Position numbers and translations under genes: made by a program | Part shown: in pieces, positions 12,691 to 25,391 of the stretch | Position numbering within the stretch: the first letter of the stretch is position 1 | Layout of the letters: each line of letters opens with the position of its first letter | Notes under the pieces: model-generated | Seen by the model: the letters and a program-made list of their open reading frames with translations, nothing else | Told to the model about the DNA's origin: nothing | The model's database searches: none | NCBI GenBank assembly: GCA_036250195.1 | Contig: JAVHZZ010000003.1 | Location: 338,463,375 to 338,527,374, forward strand | Direction: 5' to 3' | From: Mixophyes australis | Lineage: Eukaryota > Chordata > Amphibia > Anura > Limnodynastidae | DNA: 64,000 bases

Positions 12691-13305
12691 GGAACAACAC
12701 AGTACTACTTGTCAGCCCTTAATGGTAATGCATTTTGAATACAGGGTTTTAGGACGCCAATAAAGGCTTATGGAAATAAATGGATAGTTTAGAGCCAAGC
12801 CAAACCAGTGTTCACAATCTCTCCTAATCATATGCATAGAATGAGCACCAGGGAATCAGGAAATTCCATGCATTACTGTTCACCTTGACACAGGAAGCAC
12901 CAGTAGGAGACTACCCTACAAATAAGCTAACTTCTATATTAAGGGGTGCAATTAAATTTGGATCAAAAGCTGGGACACCTAGGAAGTACCATCCTGTATC
13001 TTGTATCGGTAAAAAAAAAAAATTGCAAAAGTAATCCCCATCAGGCCCAAGGTAAACCATGGAATTATATACGTTAGTAAATATTACATGGGCTTGTCAT
13101 ATAAGCATACACAAGCTGTTTCTATAATTTACCCCAAACACTGAAAACACACCCCAATTGTAAGTAGGGTTCAATTTTGCAATGCATGTATAGGATACAG
13201 AGGGAGAGTATTTCATCAAGATAAATGGCACAATCAAGTGACAGTAGCATTGTGGTTGGGATGAATGGCAAAGGTGTAGGCAGCACAGTATGACATGATC
13301 TAGTG

Positions 13306-13453
13306 CAGCGATGGCTAACCTGTGACACTCCAGGTGTTGTGAAACTACAAGCCCCAGCATGCTTTGCCTGTAGATAACTAGCTGATAGCTGGCAAAGCAT
13401 GCTGGGACTTGTAGTTTCACAACACCTGGAGTGTCACAGGTTAGCCATCGCTG
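13306..13453. mobile_element. hAT-type palindromic MITE (copy B)
   Basis: Same family and exact length (148 bp) as the element at 10195, with termini CAGCGATGG and CCATCGCTG. A perfect 8-bp duplication ATCTAGTG flanks it (13298-13305 and 13454-13461). Confidence 0.9.
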
Positions 13454-14138
13454 ATCTAGTGTGTATTTTACAATATAAGAGGCATCAGATTGCACCGTAC
13501 TAGAAGATAAGAACTCCATCTGTATATAACTATAGTGGACTTAGTGACATGGGGCAAATTGTTAAGAGATGAGGCAAAATACATGAATTATTGTCCAAGA
13601 GAACAGCACCCCCAGTGGTTAAATCCTGCAAATTCTAGTACTAATTAACTATTGTACAGTATTAATCAGCAGGAATAACTATGCAACACATTTGTTTTGT
13701 TTATTTTTCTAGTATATCTCTTCGCTAAGACAAATAATGTTTCATCCCCCAAACATCGCTGCTTATGCAGGTCAACATTGTACAATCATAATAATGCACC
13801 TTCTACTGTAAAAGAGAAGGATGTTAGAATTCACCGAGTTCCGTGAAGAGGTCGCAGCCAGAGCGGTTCTATGTTTGTTTGTTTTGTTCTTTTAAACAGG
13901 TGACTGTATTGCAGGGTGACACCTAATATGTTTAATTCTATATTAAGGAGTACATTATAACTTATAATACACGGGTTTCAATTGGAAACAAAGCATGTTG
14001 AAGGAGCCGATTGATCCTCATATACAAGAGTTTTGTACCTTCACTGGCCACTGGAAAGTCATGTTACCCAGGTGAAATCTTTATTTAGTAGAAGGTTATA
14101 TTTTGCATGATATTTAACATCTGTCCATGTCACTAGTG

Positions 14139-14272
14139 CAGTGTTGGCTAGCCTGTGACACTCCATTTGTTGAGAAACATGCTTTGTCAATATATAGCAG
14201 CTTATTGCTGGAAGGGTATGCTGGGACTTGTAGTTTCACAACACCTGGAGTGTCACAAGTTAGCCAACACTG
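14139..14272. mobile_element. hAT-type palindromic MITE (copy C)
   Basis: A 134-bp, more diverged member of the family at 10195, with ends CAGTGTTGGCTAG and its near complement. A perfect 8-bp duplication CACTAGTG flanks it (14131-14138 and 14273-14280). The left arm carries a deletion and changes relative to the right arm. Confidence 0.88.
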
Positions 14273-16849
14273 CACTAGTGCATTAAGATCAGCTGACATT
14301 GTACAATAACTCACAGGATTCATAGATTTCCTCTCTGGAGGTTGATCACATTTGTTACCAATGTGGAGACCACAGGTAGCCAAAACACAAGCTTTCTTTA
14401 TATAAACAGAAGTTCCATTGGATTTGCAGGACTAGCAGAAAAGCGTTCATTATGCCTTTATATGATCATGGAACTCCTCTGGGACATAGAATATTCTTAT
14501 AATTTACAGTAGCGTGTACTTTATAATAATATATAATGCAACAATATATACATATACTACCTAACCAACCAGTATGCCTTTGTTCCCTGTGAACAAAATG
14601 TAAGCACCGAGAAAAAAACCATAGGAACACAGGTAGCACTATATACAGTGCCACAGATAGTGCCCTGGACAGAATCCCACCCAAGCCCCCAGTATTGCCA
14701 GACGGCAAGTTTAAAATCTGTACCAGCGTTACAATTAAAAAGCTCAGATTCAGAAGAAAATCATCTATAGAGAAGAACTGAAAGATGTCTTCTAATTTAT
14801 GAATTCGTATTTTTAATCACCACTCTGGCATATGTATAAGATCTATCCATTAGAGCTGAATAGGTATATATTAAGTACAGTAGTGTGTTGATATGTGGTT
14901 GTCATAACAACAACAGTCACACAGCCAATCCTTAAACCAGCGGTGGAACCATCACCACTACAGAGGCTGCGGTCACTAGGGGGCCATGAGATAAGACGGG
15001 ACTGGCAATTCTGTGCCCCCCCCCCCAAAATTCCCTCACTATGCTCTCTCTGCACAAGCTGGGGCGGCCAAGCCTTCCCCCTTATGTCCCTGCATCAAAG
15101 TTGTTCAATTCGGAAATATAGTCCTAAAGACACAGATTTCAAATTCCTTCATTTCCAATGCATTGCAATGGGCACACACATATCTATATATCATAAACAC
15201 ACACACCTCTAACATACTGACTGAGGCAGATAAAAATATGGTGGGTATTTGTTAAGTCTTGATATCCCAATGTCCAAAAATGCAGAGCCAACGTAAGAGT
15301 ATGTAATCCCTCTACACTTGCCTATGGAACCATAGTTATTTTTAGGTTACTCACTACTGCAAGGGTTCAGTACCATAGCTCAAGCTTAGTAATGCAGATG
15401 TTACATAACAAATATGTATATACAGTTTATAAGACTGAACAGATATGCTGAGATAAGGACACACTGGACCCCCCCCCCCTCCTCCGCAGATAAACTTTTT
15501 ATTTTAACATGTAGATATTTTTTTCATTGCACGTCCACCAAACAGAGGTTTTACATGCAGTAGAAAAGTGATTAGCTAAATAATATCATGCGGCCCATTG
15601 CATATTGTCTTATGTGATTTTCCTTATTTCATTTCAAGTTCAGGGGGTTTTAAGGCTTCTCCTGAGGTATAGTGTTGTTCTTAGCAGCAAGACCATGAGC
15701 AATCAGTATTTACTATATGAATAAATTGTTAATAAAAACAGACCTGCTTAGCCTCTGACGTAAAAGTGAACATGATCAACTTGGGTTTCTAAAAGGTCCT
15801 TTGCACCAAGAGGCTCTAGAGTACAACAAACATTCCACTCCACGTGGTTTTGTGGTCATTACTACAGGAAGGGATTTATGAAACAAAGTATTGTGTGAAC
15901 ATTTATCCACCATATTGTTGGAGCAAGGGCTTCTCTTACATAAAATAATCAACCTTGATATAATAAACGTGAACAGATGGGATTGCTAGTTGCCGAGTTT
16001 GATTTGTTAGATGCATGTGTTCGTCCTCTACATACAGCAATTTTCTAGGCTGAACCAATATTTTAAAATGCAGCTTATCAGTCTGCACACTTGTCTACTT
16101 TTTGGAACACCCCCCTGGGAGCCCCAGGAGGGAGGTCCAAAGAGCAAGTGCGGGGTGTTGTCATGTGATTGTGTGATTCGCATCACTACAGTCCCCCCCA
16201 CAGATCGCATCATCAAAGCCACTTGATCTCTTTAATAGTAGGAGATGTGGAATCAGGGAGAATGGTCTACTCTCACGGACTCCTGAAATTCGGGAGTCTC
16301 CCAGATGTTCTGGGAGAGTAGGCAAATATTGGTTAATCCCAAAAAATGACTGCCTCTACTGTATGTAAGCAAAGGGGGAACCTGACTGCTTGCTATGACA
16401 TGGAAAGTACAGTGAAAGGGATTCCATGTTTAGTAATGTCACACAACCCTTCTGTTTAGAAGCTGCTGTTGTATCATTCAGATTTATAGTAATACCAGTC
16501 TGTAGTCACAAAAGGTGTTTACTGCTTGCTCTTGTCAGATATGCAACAAACAGCCATGCGCGGAGTATCCGGAAGCATAAAGATTGTTTTCTTGCTGGAG
16601 TTAAGCAGAATGTTTCATACTGCACGATGCTTCCTGTTGGACTACTGAATATATTAGCTTGATGTCATTAACAGAGTTCGGAAACGTTCTGACAATAGCA
16701 AAGCATCTATATTTTTCTCTACATTAAGTTCCAACACTGCCAAGTTTTAAATACTTTTAGATCAATCACCCACACTGGGGTCTAGGCAACTTTTTTGGTT
16801 TACACAATGTATTTTTGTCAGTGAATAATTATTATTAGTATATGTTGCA

Positions 16850-17010
16850 ATTTTCTTCTATAGATATTATATTGATGATATGTTCATCGCTATTAAGCCA
16901 GAGGCGCTACAGACATATAAATATGTTCTAATCTTTGTTACAATTTTGGGAGCAGAATAGCCTCATCTGTTCATTTAAGTACAAAGTGCAAAACACTACT
17001 TGATATTCTA
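16850..17010 (+). pseudogene. Possible reverse-transcriptase relic (Penelope-like motif)
   Basis: Around 16862-16900 one frame reads FFYRYYIDDMFIAIKPEAL. This resembles the catalytic YIDD/YVDD box of Penelope-like reverse transcriptases (R-Y-I-D-D-I-F-I). A following stretch could match the next motif after a frame change. The open segment is short and there are no supporting flanks, so this may be a chance match. Confidence 0.25.
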
Positions 17011-18724
17011 GAATTGTAAACATTTTACAAAAGGTCTTTGAAGACTTTACATCTCTGTTAATAACAAAATATATGTATATGCAGCATTTCAAGATATAAG
17101 ATACTAGGTCTATAAATTAAGCACCCACACACATTATATATATATATATAATAATACATAAGGTATATATAATGTACAATTGATCTACAGCCAGTAGCTC
17201 ACACAGGACGACAGGAGTTAAGCCAAAGATTGCTATATCCCATACTAGACCTTTAAGCAGGGGGGAAAAAAAAATATACAATTTTGGAGTTCTGTCAAGA
17301 TTTACACAGTATATCCGTTGATATTGTTGCTACTGCTGATTACAGGCTCTACACATGTTCATCAATAGCCCTCTGTTCACACAGGACTTTCATAAGGTAT
17401 TTTGTGCAGCAGAAAATATTTAACTGTTGCGCCCAGCAAACAAATACCCATGTTGGATATTTAACAATAAATCACAAAGCCAGTAAAAATAATTAAGCAA
17501 AATGATACAAAATTCTGTAAATCACCTTGAAAACATAAGCAATGTTTATATCTAGGCAATTACTCACGGGATGGTCTGAGTACTTGCAAGATTACATAGG
17601 AGGATTTACACCTAATAAAAAGGGCTTGTATGAAAGGAATCCGCTGCATCTTTATACAATAATCATTTCATCTGTTTTCAGAGATGCACGAGAGCCAAGT
17701 GGACAGCTGTTACAAGTCTATTATCAGCCTGTTTTGGGAGATTTGTCTTATATCCACAGTGAGACTATCCAAGGTTTACCAGAAGACAAAAAAGTCATTG
17801 TAAAAAAACCAACACAATTACAAGTTCCCTAGATATCTCACGAGGATTAGATAAGGATTAGAAATTTTACAAACAACCTCAGATCAACTGTAAATTAGGG
17901 GCTTTGGTTAGTATTTAGCATTAAAAATGAAATCTATCTGTGGGAATTCTTAAATTTGGATTTCAATCTGAGCAACTCACAAGGGGTGAGGGACTGGATA
18001 AACTTTAGAAGACATAAATCAGCAATTAAATTGAGGCTACACTAATCAGCCTGGAAGGGAACAGAAGCTCAACACACGTAAAATTTGTTTAGAAGCAATT
18101 AAGGATCAGCTTTATAAGAAGCTACCCCGGACAGGGCTCACCACAGCTCCTGTAGGGCACTTAGAATAAATATGTAGAACTTGGGGGCAGCAGAGTGTTC
18201 TGCTAATAGCTAAGCTGTCAAGAGGGCATGTGATCCACAGGCTATGCATTAACCATTATCAAGGGACAATTGCTCTTCAATGTACTAACACAATGCACCT
18301 GATAAGGATAAATGGTTTAGGGGTAAGGTTAACATAGCATTTAAATACTTCTAATAACAAACAGATCTCCATTGAAATGACAATTTAAAGCTGGGATCTG
18401 CCACAGCAGGCATACGCTTGCTAAAACGTTAAGTATTTTCATGTATTTAACAGCCACTGGAACCAGTAACAGACTGTACTCTGTGGCAAGAAAACTGTTA
18501 ATAGTCAACTTTAAAAGCTGAAAAAGCTCTAATAAGTGGCATTGTGTCCACATTGGAGGTTTAACAGGAGCAGCGCACTTTGTACTCCAGTAAGGACACC
18601 AATTCCTAGAGACTTGTTAGGCTGAACATTGGATCACAAACTGGAAGCCATCACTTTGTGTAGGTAACAGGTACACTTGGAAAAGTTAGTGTGTTTTTTT
18701 TCTATGCATTTATTTTATTTTTAC

Positions 18725-19076
18725 CTTCATGGTGAAAGCTCCTGACTGTATTCGCTCGGCTCGCTGCACGCTCCTTCTGATAATCCATGGGGGGCTTGTC
18801 TTGGTTGTCTGCCAGCTGGGCCAAGTGCAAATGGTACAATTCCAGCATGTAGTGAGGGATTACCGCGTTTTTGCCAGGGGTCGGACGCCTCTTCAAGCCG
18901 AACATATTGAGCAACCGGAGCTCAAACTGGTTGAGGATGCCCTGTGACTCTTCGGGAGACGCCCGGCCAGACTCTGTGTACTTCCTTCTTTCCACCTCTG
19001 GGATCAGCCTGGTGCAGCCACTCAACAGCACCTGATATAGCAGCAGAAGGAGCAGAGAACGAATCCCAGCTACCAT
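18725..19076 (-). CDS. bmp2: Bone morphogenetic protein 2, first coding exon
   Basis: Encodes residues 1-117 plus the first base of codon 118. The start ATG at 19076-19074 begins MVAGIRSLLLLLLYQVLLSG, a hydrophobic signal peptide of about 20 residues, and matches the conserved BMP2 start. An in-frame upstream ATG at 19145 lies inside the intron and is rejected, because the splice acceptor TTGTCCAG falls at 19084-19091 and leaves only 7 nt of 5' UTR (GTTGACA) in this exon. The propeptide part carries FELRLLNMFGLKRRP and the conserved HLAQLA and RANTVRSFHHE segments. The donor is GAAG|GTAAAA at 18725/18724. The reading frame joins to the exon at 6338-7182 through a phase-1 junction and gives a full-length 398-residue preproprotein. 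Confidence 0.95.
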
Positions 19077-19083
19077 TGTCAAC

Positions 19084-20031
19084 CTGGACAAGAGGGAGGG
19101 AGAGGGACAGAAATAAGTAACCTCTACGGGGCAAATGCAGGTCATGTATATGGAAGCAGAATTTTACACACACACACACACACACACTGTCGCTTAGCAC
19201 AAGCGCCCAACAGGTCATCTCTAATGTGATGCTCTATTAATTACTTGTAGTGCATTTATGTATGTACTATAAAATTAGGATGAACTTTTAATTGTTACTT
19301 TTATCACAGTGAGGTTAAACATCCAGGAAACAAAGTAAATAAGAACTTCTAAACAGAATATAGTATAATTGTTAGAACAGTGTTTATTAAAGTTTTGCTG
19401 GTTCTTTTGGTGTTTAAGAAAACACCCCAATGCCCACGTAAATGTACACATCTGGTCCCAAACAGTAAAACCGTGAGGATTGCTACATTCACTTTAAAAC
19501 AGCTTACTATATATTATATACATACAGAGAGGAAGGGATAAAATAATGATTATCTTAAATGCAGGGCCCTAATTGCACCATTGTACTTTCAGTTGTACAG
19601 GATGTTATTGCCTTAAAGTTTTACAAACAGAAAACAAATTATATTTTTTTTCCTTTAAAAAATAAAAATCTGTATCTCACTAGAACAGGGCTACTCTGTT
19701 TCAGAGCTCAGTTAATTAGCGGTGCTTAACACCTAACTACATACACATTCCATCCAAATAAAAATTTGCTCATTGCTAGGTCTGAGGCAAGATCAGCAAA
19801 ATGACATGTCTAACTGGGACTGAAAAGGTTAATACAGTCAATAAATGTGACTAGGTTAACTTAGGCACATGTATATTAATACAGAGTGACAGTGCTGCCA
19901 ATGAGGTGCTATGCTTCATCCCCCTATGAGGTGTTAAGCATTCCCAGAATACCCCAGGAGATCAGAGTAAGGGGCCGGAGAGAAGAGGTGATGTAGGAGC
20001 AAGGCTGCACGTGTGTTCACAATCTGTTTAC
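19084..20031 (-). other. bmp2: bmp2 first intron (minimum extent, distal boundary uncertain)
   Basis: In other vertebrates BMP2 coding starts in exon 2, so a non-coding exon 1 should lie upstream on the minus strand. The acceptor at 19084 is clear. The donor is not: AAG|GTAAAC at 20031 is the nearest good candidate. Others are ACA|GTGAGT near 20094, a GTAAGG near 20560 and CCG|GTGAGG near 20950. Confidence 0.4.
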
Positions 20032-21190
20032 CTTCTAGAGAATGTGTTGTGTCTGCGAGCTGCAGGATTAGATCACAAGGTTAGACGCTGGTGCACTCAC
20101 TGTACAGGTGTTAAAATCCCAGTACAGCGGCATGATCGTTTATTGGCCACCGAGGAAAAAAAAAAAAAGTTAAAGGGGTGGAGGGGGGGAAAATAAATCA
20201 AATGACTCCAGCAGGAATTAAATATTTAGAAGTGTTGATCCAATGTAGGATATTTTTGCATGTACGAGAGGCTTAAAGAGCAGCAGTGGACACCTTTCTA
20301 TTGATCATGTACAGAAAATAAAAAAAAGCAAAATATACATTGTACAATTGTAAAAGATAACATAATAATGCAGGTAGGGTTGACTTAAAAAACTAAGTAT
20401 ATACATTGCAAAGATCTTACATATTCTAGGTTCACAATGTCAGGTTATTGTATAGGCTGCATTAATGACAGTACCTGTGTGCCGTGTTTGTATCTGGATG
20501 AGAGTTTTCTGCTCTCTGTGTTTTTTCCACATCACTTGCTGTTACACCGTGTCCTCCTTACGGCTGCTGAGCAGAAGTCTGGGCTTATCCTGAGCACAGT
20601 CCGCCTCTTTTTAAACATACTTTAAAAGCAACCGGTTTCCTTTGCAAGGAATTGTAGCAAAGTCCCAACTATTATTTTTTTTATCCTGCGCAAAAGAAAA
20701 AAAAAAAAGAAAAAAAAACGTTTCTCGTCTAATGCAGAAGTGAAGTTTCCTTGCAGGCTATAACGTGAGCAGTAATATTCTGCAGCTGTGAATGGGGAAA
20801 TCTGGCATGAACATGTAAAGTCATCTCAACATATCCAGGGGTTTGTGCTGGCTGTGAGTGTTTCTGATGAGCTGATGTGCAGACTCCAATATCTCCTTCT
20901 CTATCCCATGGGCAACAGGCAGGATTGGAGCATAACCCTTTCTCCATGTATCCCTCACCGGTGAGCTTGTTTCTTTCTCCACTTGCAATTTGCATTTGTC
21001 TTAGCCTTTTTTTGCTACTCTTCTGATGTCACCGGAGCTCTGCCAATCAGAAGCTCAGCCACTTTGCACCAGTGAGCTGGCAGGGCGTGAAGGTGAGCTC
21101 ACAAGAAAACAGCAGCAGAGTGCACTCACTGACTACACTTCAACATACACCCCTCCTTCCTCTTCTTCCGTTTATACTTTTATATCTTTA
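20032..21190 (-). promoter_or_regulatory. bmp2: Candidate bmp2 non-coding exon 1 and promoter region
   Basis: This stretch, especially 20430-21180, is less AT-rich and more CpG-containing than its surroundings. On the minus strand a TATA-like TATAAAAG lies at 21177-21184, followed by a purine-rich stretch in which a start site near 21150 would fall. This would place the first exon 1-2 kb before the coding start. No start site is proven and I cannot choose between the possible donor sites. Confidence 0.3.
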
Positions 21191-21853
21191 TAGAATGTAT
21201 GCGCCACCTACTGGACTACTGGAGAATTCCACTCTAAAGTCTTTAGTAACGACTGAAGATAAAGTTTGTAGCACACATTAACAATCATCAGTATGCGTAG
21301 CTCTAGTTTTTATAATAGTACAGTAATGTTATATGACGCAATGTTGCTTTTTAATAAGCCTTTGCAATGATACATGCTTGTGGCATGTCCTAGATCTTTA
21401 TTAATAATTTTATTATAATGTGTTATATAATATTGTTTTATTACACTTGTTACTATTTATTCATTACAAGTTCCAAAATTTGACTGTCCTGTGGAATCAA
21501 AATGCTATAATGTGCCCATAAAAGATATGTAGAGGAATAAATTGGAGTTCTGTTTACAAACGTATCTTATTTAAATTTATTTACACTTAAAACACACATT
21601 AACATTAATGCTTAATGTCCTTTAGTAAACCTCCATAGCAGTCCATATTTTGGAAAATATGGGCCATCGGTAAGGATGGCATGTTTCCACTAAAGGCAGA
21701 AGGCAAAAACAGTTTTGGAGAAATATTTCGCCTGGTCAAAAAATTGTGGAGCAATTTACTACTGTATAAATGCAAAATAGAATACTAAATTATGCTGAGA
21801 AAATGGTTTATCCATTAATGTTACTGATATTCCTTGTGACATTGTATTGTGTA

Positions 21854-21949
<96 letters not shown>

Positions 21950-22293
21950 TTAGTTTACATCATTAAGATGCAGAATTTCACTGTGCAGACAGAATTTCAC
22001 CGAGGATTTTAACACATTTATTCCATAGAAAAGACTGGAGTTGCAATTAGCAACATGAGGTTTGTCGGATATGTGGTCACTTCGTTTCCTAAGTTACTAT
22101 ATGCATTCTCTGAAATTATAACACTGTCCTTTTAGTTCAGTACCTTATTGTTACTAATTAGCTTGCTTGTTATCTTAGCATCAAATGCACCTTTATGTAT
22201 GAATCCTTTTAAATGTGGTCTTTCATATCTTCATTAATCTGCCTTGATTCTACAAATGTTTTTGATGGGACACCAAGTAAACATTATGTGATA
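21191..22293. other. Upstream intergenic DNA
   Basis: No gene is supported. It contains the long (TA)n tract at 21862-21946. Reading frames across that tract are repeat artefacts. Confidence 0.45.
21862..21946. repeat. (TA)n microsatellite
   Basis: About 85 bp of uninterrupted TA dinucleotide, preceded by a short GT run. It is the longest such tract in the window. Confidence 0.95.
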
Positions 22294-22628
22294 TCATCAT
22301 CATCTATTTATTTATATAGTGCCTCTAATTCCACAGCGCTGTACAGAGAACTCACTCACATCAGTCCCTGCCCCATTGGAGCTAACAATCTAAATCCCCT
22401 AACATATACACACACACACACACAGACAGACAGAGAGGGAGAGACTAAGGTCAATTTGATTGCAGCCAATTAACCTACCAGTATGTTTTTGGAGTGTGGG
22501 AGGAAACCGGAGCACCCGGAGGAAACCCATGCAAACACGGGGAGAACATACAAACTCCACACAGATAAGGCCATGGTCGAGAATCGAACTCATGACCACA
22601 GTGCTGTGAGGCAGAAGTGCTAACCACT
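22294..22628 (-). mobile_element. tRNA-headed SINE, minus orientation
   Basis: On the plus strand it starts with the tail (ATCATCATC, then TTTATTTATATAGTGCC) and ends in the tRNA-like head (GTGCTAACCACT), so the element is inverted. The body carries the conserved GGAGTGTGGGAGGAAACCGG block. The same family occurs at 23588, 25392, 35158, 51215, 58369, 60731 and 63193, with older relatives at 61475 and 61862. Confidence 0.85.
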
Positions 22629-22976
22629 ATCAGATTTTGAAAAGATGGCATGGGGGATGCAAGAATTTATCACATAATCTTGTATTAAAAAACAAACAAA
22701 GTCCTTTCCCTAGATACAATCTGTCATTTTACTGTGAGCTAATCTAATATAATAATTGGTAGCTGTAGCCAGCTGCCTGTCACTCTTCTCATCACAATCA
22801 TCATGTCTTTCTTGTCATGTCTGAGTTGCTGTATGTTATTAGCAGTAGGGTTAACCCATATGATAAATTCAACCATGAAATATAATGAAATACAAATATA
22901 TATATTTGTAAACTTTTATTTAATCCGCAGGCCTTTGTAAGTAAATGGTACCTAGATTTAGACCCAGGGGTATATT

Positions 22977-23142
22977 TACTAAACTGCGGGTTTGAAAAGT
23001 GGAGATGTTGCCTATAGCAACCAATCAGATTCTAGCTGTCATTTTGTAGAATGCACTAAATAAATGAAAGCTGGAATCTGATTGGTTGCTATAGGAAACA
23101 TCTCCAATTTTCCAAACCCGCAGTTTAGTAAATCTAGCCCCC
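22977..23142. repeat. Palindromic MITE, TA-type family (copy 5)
   Basis: Both arms are intact (GGGGTATATTTACTAAAC ... GTAAATCTAGCCCCC) and nearly identical in the core to the copy at 1198. Confidence 0.85.
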
Positions 23143-23587
23143 AGTGTGATTCAAAATGTGAATGCTCACAGTACATTTATGTCCCAAAATATATAGTCAT
23201 TGTATTTGTTTTACTCCACCACATTATAGTTTAAAGCTTTTGTATAGTACTAGCTTAACTTAGGGTGTCTGTGCTCACTGCAAATTGCAGTCTTCAATGT
23301 ATACTGTAAACAGGAATTGTCCATATTTTCTTCTGCACATCAAAGCTTTATATAGAACAGTTTTATTTGATGGTGTGTATGTTCAATACAAATTGTCATC
23401 CTAAATATACTGTAGAGAGATTAGTGTTAGTTTCTCTTTAGTTTGTATTAGTTTCAATTTATTTTGTCTTATGTAAACAGGAAATAACCTTGAGCTGCAT
23501 GTAGACTCACAATTTTAATTCTGAAATAACTGTCTCTAGTGGCTTGGTAGACTGTGTGTGTGTGTGTGTGTGTATGGATATATACAC

Positions 23588-23927
23588 ATCAGCAGCTATT
23601 TATATAGCGCCACTGATTCCGCAGCGCTATACAGAGAACTCACTCACACCAGTCCTTGCCCCATTGGAGCTTAGTCTAAATTCCCTAACATACACAGACA
23701 GACAGACAGACAGACAGACAGAGAGAGGGGAAATCTAGGGTCAATTTTTTAGTAGCCAATTAACCTACTAGTATGTTTTTGGAGTGTGGGAGGAAACCGG
23801 AGCACCCGAAGGAAACCCACACAAACACTGGGAGAACATACAAACTTCACACAGATAAGGCCATGGTTGGGAATCAAACTCATGACCCTAGTGCTGTGAG
23901 GCAGATGTGCTAACCACTGAGCCACGT
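23588..23927 (-). mobile_element. tRNA-headed SINE, minus orientation
   Basis: Near full length, from the tail (TTTATATAGCGCCAC) to the head (GTGCTAACCACTGAGCCAC). It has an internal (CAGA)n expansion at about 23695-23720. A Tc1 fragment abuts its head end at 23941. Confidence 0.85.
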
Positions 23928-23940
23928 ACATATAATATTT

Positions 23941-24640
23941 CTGTGCGAAAGTTTTCGGCAGGTGTGGGAAAAAATGCTGCAAAGTAAAAATGCTTTTACG
24001 TATATGTGTTAATAGTGTTTTTTTTTTATCAATTGACAAAATGCAAAAGTAGTTTAACAGAAGATAAATCTATATCAAATCAATATTTGGTGTGACCACC
24101 CTTTGCTTTTAAAACAGCATCAATGCATCAATTCCTCTAGGTACACTTGCACACAGTTTTTGAAGGAACTCGACAGGGAGGTTCTTACAAATATCTTTGA
24201 GAACTAACCACAGATCTTCTAGATGTAGCTTGCTCAAATCCTTCTGTCTCTTTATGTAATGCCAGACATACTCGATGTTGAGATCAGGGCTCTGTGGGGG
24301 CCGTATCATCACTTCCAGGACTCCTTGTTCTTTTTTATGCTGAAGAAAGTTCTTCATGACATTGGCTGTATGTTTGGGGTCCTTGTCCAGAATAAATTTG
24401 GAGCCAATCAGACGCCTCCCTGAAGGTAATGCATGATTGATAAGTACCTGCCTGTATTTCTCAGCATTGAGGACACCATTAATCCTGCCCAACTCCATTT
24501 GCTGAAATGCAGCCCCAAACTTGCAAAGAACCTCCCCTATGCTTCACTGTTGCCTGCAGACACTCATTATTGTACCGCTGTCCAGACCTTCAGTGAATTA
24601 TATATATTTTTTACATAAATACACATGGTCAGGAAATATA
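23941..24640 (-). mobile_element. Tc1-type DNA transposon, 3' half
   Basis: Minus-strand Tc1 element, truncated at its 5' side. The 3' terminal region is recognisable, with AAGGGTGGTCACACCAAATA followed downstream by the terminus around CTGCCGAAAACTTTCGCACAG, ending at 23941. It carries the C-terminal half of a transposase (24109-24498). The 5' boundary near 24640 is an estimate. Confidence 0.75.
24109..24498 (-). pseudogene. Tc1 transposase, C-terminal fragment
   Basis: About 130 residues matching the catalytic end of Tc1/mariner DDE transposases. They include DKDPKHTANV (second catalytic Asp region), RPPQSPDLNIEYVW (third acidic residue, Glu) and the terminal KLCASVPRGIDAL motif. A VKHRGGSLQVWG-like motif lies just upstream, separated by a stop. 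The first catalytic Asp and the DNA-binding domains are missing, so the protein cannot be active. Confidence 0.8.
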
Positions 24641-25391
24641 CAGAAGAAACTGATCCCAGCTTATATCAGTAGAAATTTGCTACCAGTGGCACATTTCAAT
24701 TCACACTAGACTTTTACAACTGTTCTTAGTAAGAAGCCAGGATTTAATTATTATTGTACATTAATTAGGCTATTACCTATGAATATATTTTACTAACATG
24801 CACTCTGTCCCTACCCAAAGCCCTGGTGGCTGCTCCATGCAGCTGTTTTACAGGGTTTCTCTGTTTCTCTAAAAGCTCTGGACAAAAAGCGGGGAGTTGG
24901 GGTAAGCATGAGAACCAATCACAGGTTACAGCTTGTAATCAGTCCTCCGGCTCAGACACAGATTCCGCCTGCGTCTACAGATGTTAAGCCTTACTGATTT
25001 TTCAGATTTTGTATTACAGAATTGCCGGAACCCTGGGGAAAATGGAGAAATGTAGCAGTCCACAGGGCTCCAAATAAGGGGGGGAGGGGGGTCGTGTAGG
25101 AAAACCTCTTCATGTTTGGTAGTGCAGCTTTCATTAATTAACAGCTCATTGAATTTACTGAAATATTAAAGCTGGAACGATTATGACACTTATACACTAG
25201 GTTGATCCCTTTTGCTCACTCTCCAGTTGTCCGTGTTACAAACAATACTGACGTTGCAATTGGTGCACAATATTGAAACTTCAAGAAGATGTTTTGTGTT
25301 TTAATTTTTTTTTATTATCAGTATTATTATGTTATGTCTAAAGATGTATATTTTAAAATACAGTATAATGTCTATCTTCCGTACTATGTGC

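Larger units (their letters stand above)
7183..18724 (-). other. bmp2: bmp2 intron between the two coding exons
   Basis: 11.5 kb bounded by GTAAAA (donor, 18724 downward) and AACTAG (acceptor, ending at 7183). No exon-like open frame is seen inside. Its visible content is repeats: an L2 LINE 3' end (8652-9437), three hAT MITEs (10195, 13306, 14139), a half MITE (11770), a 427-bp palindromic element (12264-12690), a possible reverse-transcriptase relic (about 16850-17010), and C-runs near 15018 and 15470. The rest (for example 9438-10194, 14273-16849 and 17011-18724) shows nothing I can name; distal enhancers could be present but cannot be read by eye. Confidence 0.9.

Noticed and set aside
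19077..19145. Upstream in-frame ATG extending bmp2 by 23 residues
   Set aside because: The added codons lie across the splice acceptor and in the intron, and the conserved BMP2 signal peptide starts at 19076.
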